Under the pieces are notes generated by a model. The model was given only the letters and a program-made list of their open reading frames with translations. It did not search any database and was not told the origin of the DNA. Made by a program: the position numbers and the translations under genes. Shown here piece by piece: positions 14,910 through 23,133 of a stretch of 64,000 nucleotides of DNA (its first letter is position 1; each line of letters begins with the position of its first letter). The stretch comes from Variovorax beijingensis (GTDB lineage Bacteria; Pseudomonadota; Gammaproteobacteria; Burkholderiales; Burkholderiaceae_C): the NCBI RefSeq assembly GCF_003951285.1, contig NZ_RXFQ01000014.1, positions 101,650-165,649 of the forward strand, read 5' to 3'.

Positions 14910-16877
14910 ATGAAGAAGTGGACGGATCACCTGAGCCTGGGTCCGGTGCTGCTTGCGCTGGCACTGGGGATGCTCGCATGGGACTACTGGGAACAACGCC
15001 GGGAGGTCGAAGTGCTCCCCTACAGCGCCTTCGAGCAGCAGCTGCGGGAGGGCAAGATCGTCGAAGTCACGGTGGGAGACGCGGTGATCACCGGCCGGCT
15101 CAAGGCGCCCGAGCCCGGCGGCCGGCAGACCGTGGTCTCGACGATGGTCGAGCCGCAGGTTGCCGAGCGCCTCGCATCGTTCGGCGTGCCCTACCAGCGC
15201 GTGCGAAGCCCGACCTGGGTGCAGAGCCTGTTCTCGTGGATCGTCCCGGCCCTGCTGCTTTTCGGAGTGTGGCGCATGATGGCGGGCCGGGCGGGCGGCG
15301 GACTTGGCGGCGGCCTGCTGGGCATCGGCAAGAGCAGGGCCAAGATCTACATGGAGAAGAGCACGGGCGTGCGCTTCGACGATGTTGCCGGCGTCGACGA
15401 AGCCAAGGCCGAGCTGCAGGAGATCATCGACTTCCTCAAGAACCCGAAGGAGCACGGGCGCCTGGGCGCGCGCATTCCCAAGGGCATTCTGCTGATGGGA
15501 CCGACGGGCACCGGTAAGACCTTGCTCGCACGCGCGGTGGCGGGCGAGGCCGGCGTCCCCTTCTTCTCGATCAGCGGCTCCGAGTTCATCGAGATGTTCG
15601 TCGGGGTGGGCGCGGCGCGCGTGCGCGACCTCTTCGACCAGGCGCGCGCCAACGCGCCCGCCATCATCTTCATCGACGAGCTCGATGCGCTGGGCAAGGC
15701 CCGCGTCGCGCTGTCGGTCGCCGGCGGGCAGGACGAGCGCGAGCAAACGCTCAACCAGCTGCTGGTGGAGCTCGACGGCTTCGACCCGAGCGTCGGGGTG
15801 GTGCTGCTGGCGGCCACCAACCGGCCGGAGACGCTGGACCCTGCGCTGTTGCGGGCCGGGCGCTTCGACCGCCAGGTGCTGGTCGATCGGCCGGACCGCG
15901 TCGGGCGTGCTGCGATCCTCGGGGTCCACGCGAAGAAGATCAGGCTCGCCGCCGGCGTGGACCTCGACCAAGTCGCGGCCATCACGGTCGGGTTCGCGGG
16001 CGCTGACCTCGCGAATGTGGTCAATGAAGCGGCACTGGTCGCGACACGGCGCAGCGGCGAGGCCGTGACGATGTCCGACTTCACGCAGGCCATCGAACGC
16101 ATCGTCGCCGGCATCGAGAAGAAGAACCGCATCCTCGGACCACGCGAGCGCGAACTGGTGGCCACGCACGAACTCGGCCATGCATTGACGGCACTGGCGC
16201 TGCCCGGCGCGGATCGCGTGCACAAGGTGTCCATCGTGCCGCACGGCATCGGCGCCCTCGGCTACACGTTGCAGCGGCCCACCGAGGATCGACATTTGCT
16301 CCGTCGCCCGGAACTGCTCGACAAGCTGACGGTGCTGCTCGGCGGCCGGGCCGCCGAGATGCTGGTGTTTGCCGAGCCTTCCACCGGGGCGGCCGACGAC
16401 CTGGTGAAGGCCACGAACCTCGCGCGCGACATGGTGCTGCGCTATGGGATGGACACGGGCCTGGGGCTGGCGGTGTACGGTGAGCGGCCATCGCCGTTCG
16501 CCGAGCCCTCGGCCGACGCGAGATCGGCGGCGATCTCCGGCATGGCCGGCGAACAGACCGCCCAGCGCGTCGACGATGCGGTGCGCGGCCTGCTCGAGCA
16601 GGCGCTGCAGCGCGCGACCGGGCTGCTGCGCGACCGGCGCGCGGCGCTCGACCGGTGCGTGCAGGCGCTGATGGCCAAGGAGACGCTGGACGAGTCGCAG
16701 CTGCTGGCGTTGGCTGCCACGGCCGAGGCGTCGACCGGCCGTCCCGCTGCCGATCGGCATCCCGTCACGCACGGGTGCCTGCACCCGCCGATCCCGGCTG
16801 ATGGCAATGGCACTCGCCCGATCGCGCAGGCGCCGTCGCCGAACCTTCCGGTAGAGGCAAGAAGGAGTAGCGTATGA
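14910..16877 (+). CDS. ftsH: FtsH-type membrane AAA+ zinc metalloprotease (655 aa)
   Basis: An N-terminal helix (residues about 10-27), periplasmic domain, second helix (WIVPALLLFGVWRM), then the AAA module: Walker A GPTGTGKT (about 197-204), Walker B IIFIDELDAL, and the second region of homology NRPETLDPALLRAGRFDRQ. The zinc site reads HELGH (420-424), where most FtsH have HEAGH; the third ligand Asp is in GAADDLVKATN. It degrades damaged or unassembled membrane proteins. A Pro-rich tail ends the protein. It overlaps the next gene by 4 bp. Probably an accessory, stress-specific paralogue; that is an inference from context. Confidence 0.95.
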   Translation: MKKWTDHLSLGPVLLALALGMLAWDYWEQRREVEVLPYSAFEQQLREGKIVEVTVGDAVITGRLKAPEPGGRQTVVSTMVEPQVAERLASFGVPYQRVRSPTWVQSLFSWIVPALLLFGVWRMMAGRAGGGLGGGLLGIGKSRAKIYMEKSTGVRFDDVAGVDEAKAELQEIIDFLKNPKEHGRLGARIPKGILLMGPTGTGKTLLARAVAGEAGVPFFSISGSEFIEMFVGVGAARVRDLFDQARANAPAIIFIDELDALGKARVALSVAGGQDEREQTLNQLLVELDGFDPSVGVVLLAATNRPETLDPALLRAGRFDRQVLVDRPDRVGRAAILGVHAKKIRLAAGVDLDQVAAITVGFAGADLANVVNEAALVATRRSGEAVTMSDFTQAIERIVAGIEKKNRILGPRERELVATHELGHALTALALPGADRVHKVSIVPHGIGALGYTLQRPTEDRHLLRRPELLDKLTVLLGGRAAEMLVFAEPSTGAADDLVKATNLARDMVLRYGMDTGLGLAVYGERPSPFAEPSADARSAAISGMAGEQTAQRVDDAVRGLLEQALQRATGLLRDRRAALDRCVQALMAKETLDESQLLALAATAEASTGRPAADRHPVTHGCLHPPIPADGNGTRPIAQAPSPNLPVEARRSSV

Positions 16878-17143
16878 AGATGCTGAGGATGTCGAAGGCA
16901 CTGCGCCGTCGTCTTGCGAGCCAGAACGCGATGGCCATCAACGCGAAGGGGCAGGAGGTTCTTCACGGACTGACGTTCGAGGAGTCGCATTTCGTCGTCG
17001 GCTGCTCCGACGGGGACGCGCTCGACATGTCGGACGAGGAGCGCGATCGTTACGCCGGTCTCATCCTGAAGCACGAACGGGCGCGCATGAGAAGCGTCTG
17101 CGCGGGCAGCGGCGTCGCCAAGGACGAGGAACGCCTTGGATAG
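16874..17143 (+). CDS. Small protein coupled to ftsH (89 aa)
   Basis: GAAGGAG precedes ATG 16874, which overlaps the ftsH stop as ATGA. The sequence is basic at the N-terminus (MKMLRMSKALRRRLASQN), then has an acidic central part (SDGDALDMSDEERDRYAGL) and ends with two Cys spaced outside any clear motif. I recognise no domain. Tight coupling suggests a partner, adaptor or substrate of this FtsH, unproven. Confidence 0.7.
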   Translation: MKMLRMSKALRRRLASQNAMAINAKGQEVLHGLTFEESHFVVGCSDGDALDMSDEERDRYAGLILKHERARMRSVCAGSGVAKDEERLG

Positions 17144-17166
17144 TTCCTGCGCTGCCCACCCATGCC

Positions 17167-17553
17167 CTAGCGAGAGGGCATGAAGGTGCGCACGAAATCC
17201 AGCGACGACACGACGCCGGCGATTCCGCTCCTGTCGGTCACGACGACATGATGGATCCCGCGCTCGACCATGAGCGCTGCCACCATGCTCACCGGCATTG
17301 CCGCGTCGACGACGATCGGCTTGTAGGAGCACATCTGCCAGGCGCGGGTGGCGGCCGCATCGCGTCCCTGGGCATGGAAGGCGACAAGGTCCGAGGCGCT
17401 GACGACGCCCACGACCTCGCCCCGGGCCGGTTCCACGACCGGCACCCACGTCAGGTGCTTGCCCGCGAGCAGGGCTTCCACGTCGGCCACGCTGTCGTCC
17501 ATGCCGGCGCTGTGCACCGGGCGTCGCATCAGGGTGGAGATGGTCGGGTTCAT
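17167..17553 (-). CDS. Two-CBS-domain protein (128 aa)
   Basis: Two tandem CBS domains: residues about 5-60 (TLMRRPVHSAGMDDSVADVE to VVGVVSASDLVAF) and about 70-125 (YKPIVVDAAMPVSMVAALM to GIAGVVSSLDFVRTF). CBS pairs bind adenine nucleotides and sense energy charge. The ATG overlaps the ppsA stop as ATGA, so it may tune PEP synthase or report AMP/ATP in the same unit. Confidence 0.92.
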   Translation of the reverse strand: MNPTISTLMRRPVHSAGMDDSVADVEALLAGKHLTWVPVVEPARGEVVGVVSASDLVAFHAQGRDAAATRAWQMCSYKPIVVDAAMPVSMVAALMVERGIHHVVVTDRSGIAGVVSSLDFVRTFMPSR

Positions 17554-19994
17554 GGCATGGCTCCTTTCGTTGGCTGGCGCAGCGTTCGCTCCAGCCGTTG
17601 CTCGACGGCGAGAACGTCGCGGGTGATCCTGAGCAGCGTGTCGGGCGTCACGCTCATCGAGTCGATGCCGAGTTCGACCAGGTAGGCGGCCATCTCCGGG
17701 TAGTCCGAGGGCGCCTGGCCGCAGATGCCCACGTGGCGGCCGTTGCGTCGGCCGCCTTCGATGGTCTGGCGGATCATCGCCTTCACGCCGTCGTCGCGCT
17801 CGTCGAAATCGAAGGCCACGATGCGCGAGTCGCGGTCCACGCCCAGAACGAGCTGCGTCAGGTCGTTCGAGCCGATCGAGAATCCATCGAAGAGCCTGGC
17901 GAAGGCGTCGATCTGGATCACGTTGTTCGGGATCTCGCACATGACGTAGATCTCGAGTCCGTCGACGCCGCGCCGCAGGCCGTGCGCAGCCATCGCTGCG
18001 AGCACGCGCTCGGCCTCCTGGATGCGGCGGCAGAAGGGGATCATCAGCTTGACGTTCGCGAGGCCCATGTCCTCGCGCACCCGCTTCATGGCGGCGCACT
18101 CGAGTGCGAAGCCTTCCGCATAGGCCGGATGCGTGTAGCGCGAGGCGCCCCGGAAGCCGATCATCGGGTTCTCTTCCTCCGGCTCGAACCCGCTGCCGCC
18201 GAGCAGGCTGGCGTACTCGTTGGTCTTGAAGTCGGACATGCGCACGATCACCGGCTTCGGGTAGAAGGCCGCCGCGATCGTGCCGACGCCTTCGGCCAGT
18301 TCGCGCACGAAGTAGTCGGCCGGCCGCTCGTGGGAGCGCGTCAGGCGCGCGATCTCGGCGCGCACCGCGGGATCGGCGACCTTCTCTGGATGGACCAGCG
18401 CCATCGGATGCACCTTGATGTGTTCGGCGACGATGAACTCCATCCGCGCGAGACCCACGCCGTCGCTGGGCAGCAGCGCCGTCTGGAAAGCGCTGTCGGG
18501 GTTGCCCAGGTTGACCATCAGGTGTGTCCGCGGCCGTGCGAGCGCCGAGAGCTCCACAGTGGTCTCCTCGAACGGCATTGCGCCCGCATAGACGCGTCCC
18601 TCGGCACCCTCGGCACAGGACACGGTGATCTCGTCGCCGGTGCGGATCCTGGCGGTCGCGTTGTCGCAGCCGACGACCGCGGGAATGCCGAGTTCGCGCG
18701 CCACGATGGCCGCATGGCAGGTCCGTCCGCCGCGGTTGGTGACCACGGCGGCCGCGCTCTTCATCACGGTGCCCCAGTCGGGCATCGTGGTCTCCGCGAC
18801 CAGCACCTCCCCGGGCCGGAACTCGCCGAGCGCCAGCACGTCAGTGACGACGCGTGCCTTGCCCGACGCGACCGACGAGCCCACGGCGCGGCCGGTGAGC
18901 AGGGGCGGGGCCGTCGCGTGCAGGCGGTATTCGTCGATCCGGTGGAGCGGCTTGCGTGAGGCCACGGTCTCCGGTCTCGCCTGCACGATGTAGATGTGGC
19001 CGTCCAGCCCGTCCTTGGCCCACTCGATGTCCATGGGCGTCGGGCATCCCGCGCGGCGGCTGTAGTGGTCTTCGATCGCCACCGCCGCATCGGCGAGCGC
19101 CAGCACGTCGGCGTCGCCGATGCAGTAGCGCGCCCGGTCCTCCGGCGAAGTCGGCAGGTTGCAGGTGGACTCGCGGCCGGCGCCCTTCGAATACACCAGC
19201 CGGACCTCCTTGCCGCCGAGCTTGCGCCGCAGCACGGTGCGGTGGCCCAGCTTCAGGGTGGGCTTGAAGACGTAGAACTCGTCGGGATCCACCGTCCCCT
19301 GGACGACGTTCTCGCCCAGGCCGTAGGCGCCGGTGATGAAGACGACGTCGCGGAATCCGCTGTCGGTATCGAGCGTGAACATGACACCGCTGGCGGCTCG
19401 GTCGGAGCGCACCATCTGCATCACGCACACCGACTGCATGATCTGGAAGTGGTCGAAGCCGTTGTCGACGCGGTAGGCGATCGCGCGGTCCTTGAAGAGG
19501 CTCGCAAAACACAGGCGTACGGCGTCCGTCAGCCGCGCCTCGCCGGAGATGTTGAGGAAGGTCTCGTGCTGGCCGGCGAAGCTGGCCGTCGGCAGGTCCT
19601 CCGCGGTGGCGGAGCTTCGCACCGCCACGGTCATGTCAGTGCCGTACTCCGCCTGCAGCTGCGCATAGGCCGCGCGGATCTGGCTCGCCAGTTCGTCGGG
19701 GAGCGCGGCGGCGTAGACGATCTCGCGAGCGCGCTGTGCGCGCCGGGCCAGGTCATCGACGTCCCGGACGTCCAGGCCGGCCAGGGCTTCCTTCAGGCGC
19801 GGCAGCGCGCCGGCACATTCCAGCGTTCGCCGATACGCATCGGCCGTGATCGCGAAGCCGTTGGGCACGCGCACGCCAAGCGGACTGAGTGCCCGGTACA
19901 TCTCGCCGAGCGATGCGTTCTTGCCGCCGACGATTGGCACGTCGTCCGCGCCGAGTTCGCGGAACCATCGGATATAGCTCGCCTGCGAGGCCAT
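17550..19994 (-). CDS. ppsA: Phosphoenolpyruvate synthase
   Basis: An 814-residue PEP synthase: pyruvate + ATP + H2O to PEP + AMP + Pi. The N-terminal ATP-grasp (VGGKNASLGEMYRAL, VRSSATAEDLPTASFAG) is followed by the phosphohistidine domain (NRGGRTCHAAIVARELG with the catalytic His) and the C-terminal TIM barrel (GFRGASRY, CEIPNN, GSNDLTQLVLGVDRDS, GICGQAPSDYP). All key motifs are present and length is normal. ATG 19994 is chosen because AAGGAG sits six bases upstream; ATG 20000 directly abuts it. The promoter has an FNR-type site at 20098. Confidence 0.96.
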   Translation of the reverse strand: MASQASYIRWFRELGADDVPIVGGKNASLGEMYRALSPLGVRVPNGFAITADAYRRTLECAGALPRLKEALAGLDVRDVDDLARRAQRAREIVYAAALPDELASQIRAAYAQLQAEYGTDMTVAVRSSATAEDLPTASFAGQHETFLNISGEARLTDAVRLCFASLFKDRAIAYRVDNGFDHFQIMQSVCVMQMVRSDRAASGVMFTLDTDSGFRDVVFITGAYGLGENVVQGTVDPDEFYVFKPTLKLGHRTVLRRKLGGKEVRLVYSKGAGRESTCNLPTSPEDRARYCIGDADVLALADAAVAIEDHYSRRAGCPTPMDIEWAKDGLDGHIYIVQARPETVASRKPLHRIDEYRLHATAPPLLTGRAVGSSVASGKARVVTDVLALGEFRPGEVLVAETTMPDWGTVMKSAAAVVTNRGGRTCHAAIVARELGIPAVVGCDNATARIRTGDEITVSCAEGAEGRVYAGAMPFEETTVELSALARPRTHLMVNLGNPDSAFQTALLPSDGVGLARMEFIVAEHIKVHPMALVHPEKVADPAVRAEIARLTRSHERPADYFVRELAEGVGTIAAAFYPKPVIVRMSDFKTNEYASLLGGSGFEPEEENPMIGFRGASRYTHPAYAEGFALECAAMKRVREDMGLANVKLMIPFCRRIQEAERVLAAMAAHGLRRGVDGLEIYVMCEIPNNVIQIDAFARLFDGFSIGSNDLTQLVLGVDRDSRIVAFDFDERDDGVKAMIRQTIEGGRRNGRHVGICGQAPSDYPEMAAYLVELGIDSMSVTPDTLLRITRDVLAVEQRLERTLRQPTKGAMP

Positions 19995-20097
19995 GGGCAT
20001 CTCCTTGCATTGTGTTGCCGTGCCTGCGCATTCGGCGCGGTGTCCTTCAGATGCAGGCCAGGAGATGGCCAGTATCGGGAAGATGCCGCGCTGCACC

Positions 20098-20111
20098 TTG
20101 ACATGGCGCAA
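20098..20111 (-). promoter_or_regulatory. FNR-type site upstream of ppsA
   Basis: TTGACATGGCGCAA (leftward reading TTGCG-N4-GTCAA). GATACT (20071-20076, minus strand) is 31 bp from the centre. Confidence 0.55.
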
Positions 20112-20138
20112 GAGACGGCGATCGATGACGAAGCCGCA

Positions 20139-20597
20139 TCAGGACTCTCCTCGGAAGAGGTCGGACAGGGCCCCTCGAAGATCGTCGGTGGCGGGCCAGT
20201 AGAGGGTGGCCCGCGTCGCGCCCTTGCCGACGCGGATGGTCTTGGTGCGCATCACGCCGGCGTAGCTGGCGCTGACGCGGTAGACGCCCGGGCTCAGCAC
20301 GACATGGAACAGGGGGCCTGTGTCCGTGAACGGACCGTACGAGGCGCTGCGGTCCGCGGTTTCGACCCAGACGGTCACGCCCGCGACGTAGGCCCCGGTC
20401 CGGGCCTCGGCGAAGGTCAGCTGCAGGTTGTAGAGATCCTGTGTCGCCAGCATTTCCTGCTGGCCCTCGTAGCTGATGCCGCCACTCGCATGCGTGCCCG
20501 GTGCCAGCACGGGTGAGGCGGCGATGGCGGGTCCTGCAGCACCCTGCAGGGCAAGCAGCATGGCCGTGAGGAGGGAGGTGGACTTGCGCGTGTTCAT
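20139..20597 (-). CDS. Secreted carboxypeptidase-regulatory-like protein (152 aa)
   Basis: A signal peptide (MNTRKSTSLL, hydrophobic core, cleavage near AIAASP) is followed by one small all-beta domain: GAYVAGVTVWVETADRSASY, then GVYRVSASYAGVMRTKTIRV. This looks like a transthyretin/carboxypeptidase regulatory-type beta-sandwich as seen in periplasmic proteins. Function unknown. ATG 20597 fits the signal peptide; the ribosome-binding site is weak. It shares a divergent control region with the second prs gene. Confidence 0.7.
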   Translation of the reverse strand: MNTRKSTSLLTAMLLALQGAAGPAIAASPVLAPGTHASGGISYEGQQEMLATQDLYNLQLTFAEARTGAYVAGVTVWVETADRSASYGPFTDTGPLFHVVLSPGVYRVSASYAGVMRTKTIRVGKGATRATLYWPATDDLRGALSDLFRGES

Positions 20598-20655
20598 CGG
20601 GGATGACCGTGGGTAGTGCGTGAGGCGATTCTTGACGGCGCAAGGCCGCATGTGC

Positions 20656-20669
20656 TTGCGCTGGCGCAA
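20656..20669. promoter_or_regulatory. FNR-type site between divergent genes
   Basis: TTGCGCTGGCGCAA, perfectly symmetric in its half-sites (TTGCG/CGCAA). Leftward AAGAAT (20628-20633) lies 32 bp from the centre; rightward TAGAGT (20693-20698) lies 33 bp away. It could drive both directions. Confidence 0.55.
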
Positions 20670-20715
20670 GGACTGCGACCCCGGGCCGGCCTAGAGTGGC
20701 GGCACGAACGGAAGG

Positions 20716-20808
20716 ATGGCAGCCATGAGACTGGAACGAGTGCCGGCCCGACGGGCCGGAGGGACGCTGGCGGACTTTCGCCGGGCGACGCCGGGGAGCG
20801 GCGTGTGA
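20716..20808 (+). CDS. Possible 30-codon leader ORF coupled to prs copy 2
   Basis: GGAAGG precedes ATG 20716, which opens a 30-codon Arg/Ala-rich frame (MAAMRLERVPARRAGG...). It ends in TGA at 20806-20808, overlapping the GTG start (20805) of the PRPP synthase-like gene as GTGA. No similarity recognised. Probably a coupling leader, or a small protein. Confidence 0.45.
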   Translation: MAAMRLERVPARRAGGTLADFRRATPGSGV

Positions 20809-21827
20809 CCAGCAGCGGGAGTGCCGAGGCCGCCCTGCGGCGCGATGCCGCCGAGGCGCGATCGATGCTCGTGTTCTCGCTCGAACCCGACGAGCCGCTC
20901 GGGCGGGCGCTCGCGGATGCGCTGGACGTCCCGCTGTCGCCGCTGGAGGAAAGAGCCTTCCTCGATGGCGAGCGCAAGCTGCGCCCGCTGGTCGACCCGC
21001 GCGGCGCCGATGCCTATGTGGTTCAAAGCCTGCACGGTGGACCGGTGGAAAGCCCGCACGACAAGATATGCCGGCTTCTCATGTTCATCGCGACGCTCAA
21101 GGACCATGGCGCCGCGCGCGTGACCGCGGTCATTCCCTACCTGGCCTATGCGCGCAAGGACCGGCAGACCAAGCCGTTCGATCCGCTGGGCCTGCGTTGC
21201 CTGGCGCAGTGGCTGGAGTCGGCCGGCATGGCGCAACTCATCGTGCTGGAGGTGCACAACGTCGCCGCCTTCCAGAACGCGTTCCGTTGTCCCTTCATCC
21301 ACCTGTCGGTGCACCATGCGTTCCGGCACGTGGCGGAGGACATCGCCGGCGGCGGCAGCCCGATCGCGGTCGCTTCTCCCGATCCGGGCGGCGTCAAGCG
21401 TGCCCTGCTGTGGCGCGAGGCGCTCGAGGAGCACCTGCGCGAGCCGGTGCGCTTCGCGATGATCGACAAGCGCCGCAGCGCCGGAACCCTGAGTGGGGGA
21501 GAGCTGGTCGCAGGCGAGGTGGCGGGCACGAACGTGCTGCTGCTGGACGACCTGGTCGCCAGCGGCGAGACCCTGCTGCGCGGCGCCCGGGCGCTGCGCC
21601 TCTCGGGCGCGAAGAGCGTCACGGCGTTTGCCGCCCATGGGCTTTTTGTGGGGAACGCGCCGCAGACGCTGGCGGACGATGCGATTTCGAAGCTGGTCGT
21701 CAGCGACAGCATGACGCCGTTCCGGCTGCCGGCGCAGGGACCGTCCAGGGAGAAGCTGAGGGTCGTGTCGGCAGTGCCGCTGTTTGCGGAGGCGGTCCGT
21801 GCCAGCCACGTCGGCTGGCATCGGTAG
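20805..21827 (+). CDS. Ribose-phosphate pyrophosphokinase-like protein, copy 2
   Basis: A 340-residue PRPP synthase homologue with AFLDGERKLRPLVDPRG (N-terminal acidic element), VIPYLAYARKDRQTKPFDP, and the PRPP loop LLDDLVASGETLLRG near residue 250. The order and spacing fit the family. GTG 20805 is taken as start because it overlaps the leader stop and the family-like region starts soon after; ATG 20868 is a possible shorter start. It differs clearly from copy 1, so this is not a recent duplication. Confidence 0.85.
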   Translation: MTSSGSAEAALRRDAAEARSMLVFSLEPDEPLGRALADALDVPLSPLEERAFLDGERKLRPLVDPRGADAYVVQSLHGGPVESPHDKICRLLMFIATLKDHGAARVTAVIPYLAYARKDRQTKPFDPLGLRCLAQWLESAGMAQLIVLEVHNVAAFQNAFRCPFIHLSVHHAFRHVAEDIAGGGSPIAVASPDPGGVKRALLWREALEEHLREPVRFAMIDKRRSAGTLSGGELVAGEVAGTNVLLLDDLVASGETLLRGARALRLSGAKSVTAFAAHGLFVGNAPQTLADDAISKLVVSDSMTPFRLPAQGPSREKLRVVSAVPLFAEAVRASHVGWHR

Positions 21828-21890
21828 CAGCCCGGCACCCGATGCAGGCCGCTCGATGACGGCCTCCTTCGAAGGTCCGGGAGGGCGGGA

Positions 21891-22544
21891 TCACTTCTTG
21901 CCGGCGTCTGCGGGGCGGGCGGCGCGCTTCATCGCTTCGGCAGTGCGCCGGGACAGGTCCGCTGCGGCGCGGGCTGCGTTGCGGGTCGCTTCCTCCGCCT
22001 TGTCGAGTGCTTCGCGCGTCGCCTGTGCGGCCTTCTCGGCCTCTTCCTTGCCCGACTGCGCGGCGCGCTGGACCGATTCCTCCGCCCTGGCGAGCGCCTC
22101 CCGGCTGGCAGTCACCGCCTTGGCGCTTTCCTCCTGGGCGGCGCGCGCGGCATCCCTGGTTTCCTCAAGCGCCTTGCCACTGGATGCCGCGGTCTTCTCT
22201 TCCAGCCGCCGGGCCGCGTCGGCCGCCTTCTGCGCGGCCCGGCGGATGCCTTCGGCCAGCGCCTTCGACACCTTGCCCGCAGCGACCTTGCTCCTTTGCG
22301 CTGCGGCCTCGGCGGCATCGGCCGCCTTGCGGGCCGCCTTTTCAGCATCGCGCGCGCTCCGGGCGGCGGCATCGCGAGCCTTTTGGGCGCCGCCTTCCGG
22401 CGGGCTCAGCTGGGCGGGGGCGGTGTAGTCCTGGGCCAGCGCGGCGGGGGCGAATGCCGCGGCCCCCATGGCGATCGCGATCGGTGCGATCAGGGCGCGA
22501 ACGACGCGATCCGTGGGAAAGAGGGGAAGGGTGTGGTGGGTCAT
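21891..22544 (-). CDS. Ala-rich LEA-like helical protein with signal peptide (217 aa)
   Basis: After a signal-like N-terminus (hydrophobic stretch to FAPAALAQDY, residues about 15-40) the protein is almost wholly Ala/Lys/Glu/Arg in repeating amphipathic helices (ARDAAARSARDAEKAARKAA and similar). This is the composition of late-embryogenesis-abundant-type and apolipophorin-like protectants, or of long coiled coils. It probably protects envelope components during stress; no catalytic motif is present. Divergent from the cytochrome c gene over an FNR-type site. Confidence 0.75.
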   Translation of the reverse strand: MTHHTLPLFPTDRVVRALIAPIAIAMGAAAFAPAALAQDYTAPAQLSPPEGGAQKARDAAARSARDAEKAARKAADAAEAAAQRSKVAAGKVSKALAEGIRRAAQKAADAARRLEEKTAASSGKALEETRDAARAAQEESAKAVTASREALARAEESVQRAAQSGKEEAEKAAQATREALDKAEEATRNAARAAADLSRRTAEAMKRAARPADAGKK

Positions 22545-22599
22545 GGGATTCTCGGTGAAGCAGTGCGATCCACTCTAGGGACCTGATCGCGCGCTTCAG

Positions 22600-22613
22600 T
22601 TGCGCTGGATCAA
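22600..22613. promoter_or_regulatory. FNR-type site between LEA-like and cytochrome c genes
   Basis: TTGCGCTGGATCAA. Leftward TAGAGT (22572-22577) is 32 bp from the centre; rightward GAGGAT (22635-22640) is 31 bp away. The leftward promoter is the stronger match. Confidence 0.6.
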
Positions 22614-22686
22614 GCGGCGATCTTCGGCGGCGCGGAGGATGGGGTCTCGCCGCTGACGGTCGAACAGATAGACAGAGGAGTCTTCG

Positions 22687-23091
22687 ATGCGCCCCATGCT
22701 CGTTCCCGCGGATGGCTGCCTTGCGCAGCGCTTGCGGACATTGGCAGCGATTGCCATGGCCCTCGTTTTCCTGCACGGCAGCCCGGCCCGGGCCCAGTCC
22801 CGCGGCGAGCTGCTCTACGACATGAACTGCATCGCCTGCCACAGCGAGAAGATGCACTGGCGCAGCGCGAAGCTGGTCAATGACTGGGCCAGCCTCGAGG
22901 AGCAGGTGCGGCACTGGCAGCAGGCCGCCTCGCTCGGATGGAGCGATGAGGATGTCATGGAGGTCGCCCGCTATCTCAATGAGCGCTTCTACGGCTTCGC
23001 GCCGAGGAACACGACGGGTGTGCTGGAGTCCCCGGTGCCAGCGCCATCCGCCGCGGGACCGACGCGGATTGCTCGGCCGGGTCGGCCTTGA
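22687..23091 (+). CDS. Small periplasmic c-type cytochrome (134 aa)
   Basis: A signal peptide (residues about 1-36, ending ARAQS) precedes one haem-binding motif CIACH (Cys48, Cys51, His52). Nearby Met residues (KMHW, DVMEVARYL) could be the distal ligand. The domain is short, like monohaem cytochromes that feed terminal oxidases or peroxidases. GAGGAG precedes ATG 22687. Located beside an FNR-type site, it may serve low-oxygen respiration; its partner is not in view. Confidence 0.9.
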   Translation: MRPMLVPADGCLAQRLRTLAAIAMALVFLHGSPARAQSRGELLYDMNCIACHSEKMHWRSAKLVNDWASLEEQVRHWQQAASLGWSDEDVMEVARYLNERFYGFAPRNTTGVLESPVPAPSAAGPTRIARPGRP

Positions 23092-23133
23092 GGTCCGTCG
23101 CTGCCTCGAGGCTTCGGCAACCTGGAGATGTGA

